Of a DNA stretch of 7,034 bases, positions 1 through 5,604 are shown in pieces (the stretch's first letter is position 1; the number at the start of each line of letters is the position of its first letter). A model generated the notes under the pieces. It made no database searches, was not told the origin of the DNA, and worked only from the letters and a program-made list of their open reading frames with translations. The position numbers were made by a program, and so were the translations under genes. This DNA is from an uncultured Thermoproteales archaeon (GTDB lineage: Archaea > Thermoproteota > Thermoprotei > Thermoproteales > Thermoproteaceae), in the NCBI GenBank assembly GCA_946480885.1, contig CAMLLK010000046.1:1-7034 (forward strand). The letters run 5' to 3'.

Positions 1-13
1 AATGGGTAAAAAG

Positions 14-28
14 AAATAATACTTAAAC
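14..28 (+). promoter_or_regulatory. Probable TATA region of the regulator gene
   Basis: This is an AT-rich stretch just upstream of the GTG at 41. The element AAATAATA (14-21) is centred about 23-24 bases before the start codon, the spacing seen for other genes in this window. A second TATA-like element, CTTAAAC (22-28), is only about 16 bases away and would place transcription start inside the gene. I prefer the first but cannot decide from sequence alone. No Shine-Dalgarno sequence precedes the start codon, which fits a leaderless message. Confidence 0.4.
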
Positions 29-40
29 TTTTTTTATTTT

Positions 41-310
41 GTGATTCACCAGATTTTAGGCTCTCCCACTAGGCTGAGGATTATATTAGTGTTGTACAAA
101 TGGGGCGAGATGAATATGACAGAGTTAGTGAAGAGAGTGGGAGTGACGCAGAAGGCTGTTTTTGAACAACTTGAAATCCTTCTGAAATATAGAGTTGTAG
201 AGAGTAGACAAATTGGTCGGGTGAGGCTATACCGGCTGTCTAAAGACCCGTTGGTGAGACAATTGGCAGAGGCTCTCGCCGAGGCCGACTCTGCATTAGA
301 ACGATTTTAG
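41..310 (+). CDS. Small winged-helix (ArsR-like) transcriptional regulator
   Basis: This encodes an 89-residue DNA-binding protein of the winged helix-turn-helix class. Residues 6-22 (LGSPTRLRIILVLYKWG) match the typical first helix of ArsR/MarR-like domains. Residues 25-34 and 35-50 form the helix-turn-helix, residues 53-66 with the basic GRVRLYRL strand form the wing, and a last helix (69-88) may mediate dimerisation. The protein has no cysteine and only one histidine, so a classical ArsR metal-sensing site is absent and the ligand is unknown. The GTG start is preceded by an in-frame stop at 17-19 and is the only start that keeps the first helix. The next gene on the same strand begins 20 bases after the stop, so the two are probably cotranscribed. 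Its targets are unknown; control of its own operon is an inference. Confidence 0.88.
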   Translation: MIHQILGSPTRLRIILVLYKWGEMNMTELVKRVGVTQKAVFEQLEILLKYRVVESRQIGRVRLYRLSKDPLVRQLAEALAEADSALERF

Positions 311-330
311 CTACATATCGATGGCTATAT

Positions 331-2313
331 GTGGGTGAAAGAACTATATGTCTAGAAAGGAGCAAGTCGCCTTTTGTTCTACAGAGTTTGAGTAGTAAAG
401 TCCAGTGGTGGGGCTGGTGCCCAGAGGCTTTTGAAAAAGCTAGAAGTGAAGACAAGCCTATTTTAATAGACGTCGGCGCTGTGTGGTGCCACTGGTGTCA
501 CGTAATGGATGAGACTACCTACGAAGACGACGAAGTGGCCGAATTTATTAATAGACACTACATAGCTATAAAAGTAGATAGAGACGAGAGGCCTGATATA
601 GATAGGAGACTTCAAGAAGCCGCCGCACTCTTGGGTAGTCAGACGGGGTGGCCGCTGACTGTGTTCATGACGCCGAGCGGGGAGGTGATCTGGGCAGCTA
701 CCTACATACCTCCTCGAGACGTAGGCGGACAGCCCGGCATGTTAAGAGTCTTAGAGGCTGTATTAAAGGCGTATAGAGAAAGACGAAGCGACATACAACA
801 ACTTTTTGACGACTTAAAGAAAGAGATCTCCGCCTGGCATTCGCCGGCGCCGGGGGAGTTGGACAGAGGACTTGAGGTAGAGGCCTTGGCTAGACTTATG
901 GCTCAATTCGACGACGAATACGGAGGTTTTGGAAGAGCTCCGAAGTTCCCACCTATTACTCAATTAGATCTACTAGCCTTAAGGTATTTCTACGACCGCG
1001 TGGAGATCTATAGAAAGGCGGCGGAGAAGACACTAGACGCAATGGCTCTCGGCGGATTGTACGACCACGTGGGCGGGGGGTTTTTTAGATACGCAGTAGA
1101 TAGAACGTGGAGTATTCCACATTTTGAAAAACTTCTCATAGACAACGTCGAGCTTCTTTCTGTATACGTAAAGTGGCACATCTTGACGAAAAAAGAGCTT
1201 TACAAAGACGCGGCGGTTGGAGTTGTGAATTGGCTGGACGACTTTATGAGAGACCCCGAGGGGGGGTACTACGCTAGCCAAGACGCAGATGTAGACGGAG
1301 AAGAGGGGGGGTATTACTTATGGACGTTTGAAGAGTTTAAAGAGGCGTTGGGTGAACTCGCCGAGGCGGCCACTAGACATTTCTACTTCTTGGATGGACC
1401 CGGCGGGAGGATACACTTAGCAGTGCGAGAGCCGGCTAAGGCCGGCGAGATATATAGACGCCTAAAGGAGTATAGATCTAAGAGGAGGCCTCCCTACGTA
1501 GATACTACTATATACACTGGGTGGAATTGCGCCGCCGCTAGGGCAGAGCTTGAGGGGTTTAGACTAACGGGGGTGGGCAATAGAGAACACGCGTTGAAGA
1601 CGTTGGAGAGAGTGTATAGAAGTCTTTGGGACGGCTCTAGACTACGGCGTGGTTTAAGAAACGGCGTCGTCTTCGGCGAAGGGATGTTGGAAGACTATAG
1701 CTATTGTATATTGGCGTGTCTAGAGGCTTTTTCACACACTGGAGATTTTCAATGGTTGGACTTCGGCGTCGAGTTAGGGGGGGTCATAACCACTAGGTTT
1801 TTAAAAGAGGGGGGATTCGTCGATGTTGAACACACAGACTTTGTATTAAATAGTCTACACTATCCAGTGGTAGACTCGCCTAACTATTCTGGGAACTCCT
1901 TGGCAGTTATGGCGTTAGATTTTCTATATTATATTACAGGCGTTGGAGAGTTTAGAGAGGCAGCTTCTAAAGCTCTTAAAGCCCTTATTGGCAAAATCTC
2001 GGCGCTGGGGCCAGCCGCCTCTGGTTTATTAATAGCGTTAGATTTCCACTTAGCAGAGCCTCCTAGGACTGTGGTAGTGGGCAGCTCTGTAGAGTTGTTA
2101 AAAACTGCGTTGTCTATATATAGGCCGGGCCACTTGGTTATCCCCCTAAGAGGGAGTTGGAGGCTTCTAGACAGCGCCATTTTACAGATGTTGAAAGGCC
2201 CCGCCCCCCGTGCCTATGTCTGTACACATGGAGTTTGTAGCCTCCCTATTGATAAGCCAGAGACTTTGTCAAATACAATCCTGGAGTTTAATCTAGAGAC
2301 ATACCGCCTTTAG
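331..2313 (+). CDS. DUF255 / SPATA20-like protein: thioredoxin-like domain plus alpha/alpha barrel
   Basis: A 660-residue cytosolic protein of the widespread COG1331 (YyaL/SPATA20) family, whose biochemical role is not firmly established. The N-terminal thioredoxin-like domain (about 10-165) begins with the family signature ERSKSPFVLQ. It carries the CHWC redox motif (C53, C56) and the cis-proline loop GWPLTVF (P108). The rest is the glycosidase-like alpha/alpha barrel, with FDDEYGGFGRAPKFP (193-207), DHVGGGF (from 245), PHFEKLL (from 263), SQDADVDGE (316-324) and a SGNS motif. In the usual DDKILTSWN motif the lysine is replaced (D391 to N399), and C631/C636 form a second conserved-looking pair near the end. 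Length is close to the family norm, so it appears complete. The GTG at 331 is the only start keeping the signature; two nearby ATGs (321, 348) are out of frame. A weak AT-rich element at 303-310 lies 24 bases upstream, so a private promoter is possible besides cotranscription with the regulator. Confidence 0.93.
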   Translation: MGERTICLERSKSPFVLQSLSSKVQWWGWCPEAFEKARSEDKPILIDVGAVWCHWCHVMDETTYEDDEVAEFINRHYIAIKVDRDERPDIDRRLQEAAALLGSQTGWPLTVFMTPSGEVIWAATYIPPRDVGGQPGMLRVLEAVLKAYRERRSDIQQLFDDLKKEISAWHSPAPGELDRGLEVEALARLMAQFDDEYGGFGRAPKFPPITQLDLLALRYFYDRVEIYRKAAEKTLDAMALGGLYDHVGGGFFRYAVDRTWSIPHFEKLLIDNVELLSVYVKWHILTKKELYKDAAVGVVNWLDDFMRDPEGGYYASQDADVDGEEGGYYLWTFEEFKEALGELAEAATRHFYFLDGPGGRIHLAVREPAKAGEIYRRLKEYRSKRRPPYVDTTIYTGWNCAAARAELEGFRLTGVGNREHALKTLERVYRSLWDGSRLRRGLRNGVVFGEGMLEDYSYCILACLEAFSHTGDFQWLDFGVELGGVITTRFLKEGGFVDVEHTDFVLNSLHYPVVDSPNYSGNSLAVMALDFLYYITGVGEFREAASKALKALIGKISALGPAASGLLIALDFHLAEPPRTVVVGSSVELLKTALSIYRPGHLVIPLRGSWRLLDSAILQMLKGPAPRAYVCTHGVCSLPIDKPETLSNTILEFNLETYRL

Positions 2314-2321
2314 TTTATATA
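2314..2321 (+). promoter_or_regulatory. TATA box of the APC permease gene
   Basis: TTTATATA begins directly after the stop codon of the DUF255 gene and is centred about 25 bases upstream of the GTG at 2343. That is the TATA-to-start distance expected for a leaderless archaeal transcript beginning at the start codon. No Shine-Dalgarno sequence is present in the 29-base gap. The permease is therefore probably transcribed on its own, though read-through from upstream is possible. Confidence 0.7.
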
Positions 2322-2342
2322 GTCTCGTCAGCTGGCTAGTTC

Positions 2343-3650
2343 GTGGGGCTTACTAGGCCTTGGCTTAGGAGGAGACTCGGCGTCTTCGACATGTATGCAT
2401 TAGTACACTCAGACATTCAGAGCACTTACTATTTCTTAGCGGGGTTTATTGCACTATACGCAGGTCAATACGGTTTTCTCGGCGCCGCCTACGGCGTATT
2501 ATTAATGGCGTCTATCGCCTTGACGTACGGAGAGATGGGCTCGAGATTTCCAGAGACCGGCGGCTCGTATTTATATATAAAATACTCATTTGGTGGACTT
2601 ATTGCCTATTTCTCCGCGTGGTTGCTGGCCTTCGATCAAATTGTGATGATAACCTACGGCACAATAGACGCCGCTAAGATTATAAACAAAGTCCTCCCAG
2701 ACTTGGGAGACGAGGTTTTTCTAGCCGTGGTATTAACTACGGCGTTGTTCATTTTGACTATTTTAGGAGTTAGAGAGACCGCGGCGTTGGCTAAGACTGT
2801 AGCTATTTTAGACTTGGGGGTAATGCCTACTTTAATAACCACTGCGATTTTACTAAACCCCGCGGCGCCTCCGTTTTTTAACTGGGGGGGCGTAGAGGCC
2901 GCTGGGCTTTTTCTAGCATTTTCACTACTTTCCCGTGGCTTTACTGGAATAGACGCCATAGGCCAACTTGCAGGTGAGGCCAAGGAGCCGTTGGTTCAAG
3001 TCCCCAAAGCCACTATTTTAGTTATAACAGTGGGCGTCTTCTACGGCCTTGGGCTCATGGCCGCCATTATGTCTGCGCTAGAGCCACATGAGATAACAGA
3101 CCCCGCAGTGGCTCCTCTACTCCTTGCCGAGAGGATACACCCATTGTTTTTCTACCTCGTAGTTGTTAATATCTTTCTTGTAATGATAACCGCATCTCTG
3201 GCTGGCTTTATATCTTTTTCTAGAATGACTTATATATTATCTGAAGAGGGGCTTCTGCCTAGAACTCTGGCGAAGCTTCATAAAAAATTTAGAACTCCAT
3301 ACGTGGCGTTGGCAATTGCCTACGTTGTCTCGCTTATGTTGACAATACTCGGCCGCGTTGAAATTGTATTGGCTATATACGCCATAGGCTCTCTCCTAAA
3401 CTATATATTAGTGGCGGCTGCTTTAGCAAAGGCCTCTCGCAGCGGCACATTACACAGCGCATTTAAGACTCCGTTTATTGCAAATGTGCCTCTCTCTGCG
3501 TGGATCGCGTTGGCGTTACTGCCCATTGGCCTATTCTTAACATTATTAGAGAAGTATCACTACGCCTGGGCTTTAGCTCTCTGGACGGCTCTCGGCGGCG
3601 TTATGTATTTTATAAGAGGCCGCGTTGAGAGGCGTATAGGAGAGCGATAA
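2343..3650 (+). CDS. APC-superfamily amino acid/organic cation permease
   Basis: A 435-residue integral membrane protein with about 12 hydrophobic segments, the usual size for an APC secondary transporter. Hallmarks are FPETGGSY at 69-76 (after the second membrane helix), the middle motif F200-TGIDAIGQLAGEAKEP-216, and S293-RMTYILSEEGLLP-306 followed by a TPYVA element. The first helix is unusual: instead of the glycine-rich unwound substrate-binding motif of typical members it reads HSDIQSTYYFLAG, suggesting a distinct substrate. Likely role: proton- or sodium-coupled uptake of an amino acid or related compound across the cytoplasmic membrane; the substrate cannot be named. The GTG start is supported by the TATA spacing; a later ATG at 2391 would cut into the first helix region. 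The last 41 bases overlap the tail of the convergent Nudix gene. A G7 run (2884-2890) encodes Gly-Gly. Confidence 0.88.
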   Translation: MGLTRPWLRRRLGVFDMYALVHSDIQSTYYFLAGFIALYAGQYGFLGAAYGVLLMASIALTYGEMGSRFPETGGSYLYIKYSFGGLIAYFSAWLLAFDQIVMITYGTIDAAKIINKVLPDLGDEVFLAVVLTTALFILTILGVRETAALAKTVAILDLGVMPTLITTAILLNPAAPPFFNWGGVEAAGLFLAFSLLSRGFTGIDAIGQLAGEAKEPLVQVPKATILVITVGVFYGLGLMAAIMSALEPHEITDPAVAPLLLAERIHPLFFYLVVVNIFLVMITASLAGFISFSRMTYILSEEGLLPRTLAKLHKKFRTPYVALAIAYVVSLMLTILGRVEIVLAIYAIGSLLNYILVAAALAKASRSGTLHSAFKTPFIANVPLSAWIALALLPIGLFLTLLEKYHYAWALALWTALGGVMYFIRGRVERRIGER

Positions 3651-4122
3651 TTGTCTTACTGTCTTTCACCTCTCCTTGGTCTATTAAAGATAATGCCTCT
3701 TTTGGCTTTATCTCTAACACCTCCATATCTCTCTCGCCGAGATCTCTACCAGAGACCCCTACATGTTTCAATTCGTTTGTATAGTAAATCTTAATTAACT
3801 CGTTACTGACGCCTGGGGTGGGGTAGAAGTCTAATAAATGTATCAACTTCAGAGGCATATAACCTGTCTCCTCCACCATCTCTCTAACCGCCGCCTCTTC
3901 TGGACTCTCTCCACTTTCCAAAGTCCCCGCGGGGATTTCTAAAGTCCACAAGCCGAGGGCTGGCCGAAATTGTCTTACTAATATGACTCTGCCGTCTTTT
4001 ACAGCTAATATAGCCACTGCGCCGGGGTGTACTAAATACTCTCCCCACGCCATCTCTCCGCCTACTTTCCTCGCCCTTCTTACTAAAGTGAATTTTCTAG
4101 CTCTGTAGATTACCTCGTCCAT
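3610..4122 (-). CDS. Nudix hydrolase, ADP-ribose pyrophosphatase type
   Basis: A 170-residue cytosolic Mg2+-dependent Nudix hydrolase. The 23-residue Nudix box is perfect at 66-88: G66, E72 and the R80-E81 to E84-E85-x-G87 core are all present. Before it, VRQFRPALGLWTLEIPAG (49-66) is the usual lead-in of ADP-ribose pyrophosphatases. FYPTPGVSNE (99-108) puts a proline (P103) 15 residues after the box, the position used to recognise the ADP-ribose subfamily. Probable reaction: ADP-ribose to AMP plus ribose 5-phosphate; other nucleoside diphosphate sugars are possible. The ATG at 4122 is well supported by a TATA box about 24 bases upstream, giving a leaderless message. Its last 41 bases lie antisense to the end of the permease gene, so the C-terminal residues (KTIIALLYASQRGLL) are encoded in the overlap. 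Confidence 0.92.
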   Translation of the reverse strand: MDEVIYRARKFTLVRRARKVGGEMAWGEYLVHPGAVAILAVKDGRVILVRQFRPALGLWTLEIPAGTLESGESPEEAAVREMVEETGYMPLKLIHLLDFYPTPGVSNELIKIYYTNELKHVGVSGRDLGERDMEVLEIKPKEALSLIDQGEVKDSKTIIALLYASQRGLL

Positions 4123-4141
4123 GTATTAGAGAGACAGTGGT

Positions 4142-4150
4142 TAAATATAT
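4142..4150 (-). promoter_or_regulatory. TATA box of the Nudix gene
   Basis: Read on the minus strand this is ATATATTTA, centred about 24 bases upstream of the ATG at 4122. This spacing fits transcription starting at the start codon. The element is only about 22 bases (centre to centre) from the divergent TATA box of the tRNA gene, so binding of the basal factors to the two promoters might interfere. Confidence 0.68.
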
Positions 4151-4163
4151 ACTCTGAGAAAGA

Positions 4164-4171
4164 CTTATATA
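4164..4171 (+). promoter_or_regulatory. TATA box of the tRNA-Ala gene
   Basis: CTTATATA is centred about 25 bases upstream of G1 of the tRNA (4193). With normal archaeal spacing, transcription would begin at or within a base or two of the mature 5' end, leaving little or no leader for RNase P to remove. This fits the reduced RNase P RNA known from Pyrobaculum and its relatives. Confidence 0.7.
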
Positions 4172-4192
4172 CACTTTACTAATTTTTACAAC

Positions 4193-4283
4193 GGGCCGGT
4201 AGTCTAGCGGAAGGATGCCCAGGGCGAAAGCCCGCGTAGGCCTCGCGCGCGGGAGATCCCGGGTTCGAATCCCGGCCGGTCCA
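4193..4283 (+). tRNA. tRNA-Ala (anticodon CGC) with a 19-base intron at position 29/30
   Basis: This folds into a complete cloverleaf once 4221-4239 is removed, giving 72 bases. The acceptor stem is GGGCCGG (4193-4199) with CCGGTCC (4276-4282), containing a G3-U70 wobble pair, the universal alanine identity element, and discriminator A (4283). The D arm is 4202-4216 with a 7-base loop. The anticodon stem is CCC (4218-4220) plus GC (4240-4241) pairing with GCGGG (4249-4253). The anticodon loop is CTCGCGC (4242-4248), with U33 at 4243 and anticodon CGC at 4244-4246, reading GCG codons. The variable loop is 4254-4258, and the T arm is 4259-4275 with TTCGAAT. CCA is not encoded: the CCA at 4281-4283 is the acceptor stem end plus the discriminator. 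A T-rich stretch (4284-4294) after the gene could serve as terminator and merges with the next promoter. Confidence 0.97.
4221..4239 (+). other. tRNA intron with canonical bulge-helix-bulge splice motif
   Basis: This is a 19-base archaeal intron between tRNA positions 29 and 30. The precursor forms a full bulge-helix-bulge. The outer helix is 4212-4214 with 4241-4243. The 3' bulge is 4238-4240, cut after 4239. The central 4-pair helix is 4215-4218 with 4234-4237 (one G-U pair). The 5' bulge is 4219-4221, cut after 4220. The inner helix is GGGC (4222-4225) with GCCC (4230-4233), closed by a GAAA tetraloop. No other pair of cut sites restores both the anticodon stem and a U33-containing loop, so the boundaries are unambiguous. 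Introns at 29/30 are characteristic of Thermoproteales and are removed by the heteromeric splicing endonuclease of Crenarchaeota. Confidence 0.95.
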
Positions 4284-4289
4284 TTTCTA

Positions 4290-4299
4290 TATTTAAATA
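4290..4299 (+). promoter_or_regulatory. TATA box of the CaCA antiporter gene
   Basis: The sequence TATTTAAATA lies with its core (TTTAAATA, 4292-4299) centred about 24 bases upstream of the GTG at 4319. It begins only a few bases after the tRNA ends, so the tRNA terminator and this promoter share the same T-rich stretch. No Shine-Dalgarno sequence precedes the GTG, consistent with a leaderless message. Confidence 0.68.
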
Positions 4300-4318
4300 G
4301 TGGATTAGAGACGTCACC

Positions 4319-5302
4319 GTGTCCGACATCGAACTTATCCCCTCGCTGGGGGCAATTGGAGTTGTGGCTGGAATCGCGCTAACAATTTTAGCCGGGCTTT
4401 TGATAGAACAATTAGTACACTATATCTCTTGGCGATATCGAAAAGCCGCCGTGGGAGTTGCGGCGGTTTTTGCGCCAATTATTACCTCTAGTCCAGAACT
4501 CGCCGTTTTTACAATAGCCCTCTTAAGGGGGCAGTTTGAAATTGCGTGGGGCTCTATTGTGGCACAGCCCTTCATGGCCTCTACTGTAATCTACCCAGCG
4601 GTGGTCTTCACGGCGCTGGCGACCTGGGCCTTGGGTTGGCGTAGGTATAAAATTCCACATGTACATAAAGTAGTCGCCGTGCCGCTTTTAGTATTCACAA
4701 TACCACTTGTCCCGATTTTATTTCTACACCCAGAGAAATATGGCGTATATGGACAACTCTACGGCTTGGCACTATTGGCTGTCTACTTTCTCTACGCCAA
4801 GTTTATGTTAAGAGAGGAGGAGGTGAAAAAAACTGTAGTTACTCTATGGCTTAGACACCCCGCGCTACAGACCGCCGCAGCTGTAGTGGTGATGTTCTTC
4901 GGCGCGGAGTGGATGGTCTCTGGGATAAAAGACTTAGGCGCGGCTTTGGGGTTGGATAAATTAGCTCTATCAGTTGTGTTAGTCCCCATCGCCACTGTAG
5001 TGCCTGAGTCTATCGTCGGCCTTATATTTATAGCAAGGGGGAAAGACGACGAGGGGGTTGGCGTCATTGTTGGAGAAAAGGCGTTGTACAGTACGTTCTA
5101 CCCAGGTCTGGCCTTAGCCCTGGGGGTCTATAGTCTAGAGCCCGCCGCCGCCACTGCGTTGTCGATTGCGATTGTAGTTTCAGTATTTGAAGTAGCGGCG
5201 ATTTGGTTTGGCTATTTTGGACTCACGGCGCCTATTGGGCTAGCGGGTTATGTATATTATGTACTTTGTTACACTCTAGACTCACAACTATGTCCTCTAT
5301 AA
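4319..5302 (+). CDS. Divergent sodium/calcium-exchanger family (CaCA) membrane protein
   Basis: A 327-residue membrane protein with about 9-10 hydrophobic helices in two halves joined by a charged loop (residues about 164-180, LREEEVKK). Each half contains an alpha-repeat-like segment of the Ca2+/cation antiporter superfamily. The first, T56-SSPE-60, is followed by a helix ending GSIVAQPF (78-85). The second, T226-VVPE-230, is followed by GVIVGEKALYSTF. The paired Pro-Glu motifs correspond to the ion-binding glutamates of known exchangers such as NCX_Mj. The second parts of both repeats are degenerate: the usual GSN-type motifs are missing, and the serine of the second TS-x-PE motif is V227. 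Likely function is cation/proton or cation/sodium antiport, with ion specificity unknown. The GTG start is set by the TATA spacing and by a short polar N-terminus before the first helix. The length is typical of prokaryotic members. Confidence 0.85.
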   Translation: MSDIELIPSLGAIGVVAGIALTILAGLLIEQLVHYISWRYRKAAVGVAAVFAPIITSSPELAVFTIALLRGQFEIAWGSIVAQPFMASTVIYPAVVFTALATWALGWRRYKIPHVHKVVAVPLLVFTIPLVPILFLHPEKYGVYGQLYGLALLAVYFLYAKFMLREEEVKKTVVTLWLRHPALQTAAAVVVMFFGAEWMVSGIKDLGAALGLDKLALSVVLVPIATVVPESIVGLIFIARGKDDEGVGVIVGEKALYSTFYPGLALALGVYSLEPAAATALSIAIVVSVFEVAAIWFGYFGLTAPIGLAGYVYYVLCYTLDSQLCPL

Positions 5303-5304
5303 AC

Positions 5305-5312
5305 TTTTTATA
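5305..5312 (+). promoter_or_regulatory. TATA box of the 90-residue membrane protein gene
   Basis: TTTTTATA starts two bases after the stop codon of the CaCA gene. It is centred about 24 bases upstream of the ATG at 5332 and preceded by an AAAC that may be part of the BRE. The spacing predicts a leaderless message. The small gene thus has its own promoter in a 29-base gap, although read-through is possible. Confidence 0.68.
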
Positions 5313-5331
5313 GTTGTAGAGTTTCAACACT

Positions 5332-5604
5332 ATGCCTAGAGATAAGACAGTTGGCTTGTTGTTATTAATCGGCGCCGCCGTGGGTATTTTGTTGTATGGA
5401 TGGCTTGTGTTTTTCTCGCCTTGGGGGTTCCTAGTGCTTCAACTCACTGCGTTTTTAGCAGTGGCCGGGGTTTTGGCCATATTGGGCTGGGTTGGCTATG
5501 CCCTAGCCACGACGCCTCCCCCCAAGCCTATTGAGGAGATTGAGAGGGAGGTTCAGAAGGCTCTTGAGGAGATTGAGAGACAAGTGAAGGAGGAGGCGAA
5601 GTGA
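5332..5604 (+). CDS. Small two-helix membrane protein with charged C-terminal helix
   Basis: A 90-residue protein with a short basic N-terminus, two membrane helices (about 7-28 and 31-58), a TTPPPKP hinge (60-66), and a strongly charged, probably coiled-coil helix (67-89) rich in Glu/Lys/Arg with spaced Ile/Val/Leu. I recognise no named enzymatic family. From memory, similar small proteins with a GY-x-LATTPPP motif occur in Thermoprotei, sometimes with unreliable names. The architecture resembles DPM3, the small membrane tether of eukaryotic dolichol-phosphate mannose synthase, but this is only an analogy. A private TATA box and a plausible ATG support a real gene. Its last 77 bases lie antisense to the 3' end of the convergent CDF gene. 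The role is unknown; a membrane anchor or adaptor for a soluble partner is a reasonable guess. Confidence 0.8.
   Translation: MPRDKTVGLLLLIGAAVGILLYGWLVFFSPWGFLVLQLTAFLAVAGVLAILGWVGYALATTPPPKPIEEIEREVQKALEEIERQVKEEAK

Noticed and set aside
321..395. Frameshift at the start of the DUF255 gene, suggested by ATGs at 321 and 348 in other frames.
   Set aside because: The GTG at 331 gives an uninterrupted frame including the family N-terminal signature; the ATG frames stop after 5 and 15 codons.
1033..1281. Antisense open frames within the DUF255, permease, CaCA, CDF and trpC genes.
   Set aside because: They mirror the codon bias of the real genes, show no domain signatures, and lack promoters or ribosome-binding sites.
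1257..1320. Near-repeat encoding GGYY twice, considered as a duplication.
   Set aside because: Both copies lie in the family-conserved SQDADVDGE region of DUF255 proteins, so this is normal sequence of the fold.
2642..2690. Possible C/D box sRNA (GTGATGATA resembles a C box).
   Set aside because: No CTGA D box follows at a suitable distance and it lies inside the permease coding sequence, so it is likely chance.
4218..4248. Reading the tRNA as Glu (CTC anticodon), or with two introns using the CCCGC at 4231-4235 as the anticodon stem.
   Set aside because: CTC at 4242-4244 would lack U33, and the two-intron version needs a 6-base second intron. The single 4221-4239 intron gives perfect stems, a full bulge-helix-bulge and the G3-U70 alanine pair.
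4281..4283. An encoded CCA tail on the tRNA.
   Set aside because: The CC belongs to the acceptor stem and the A is the discriminator; the bases that follow are TTT.
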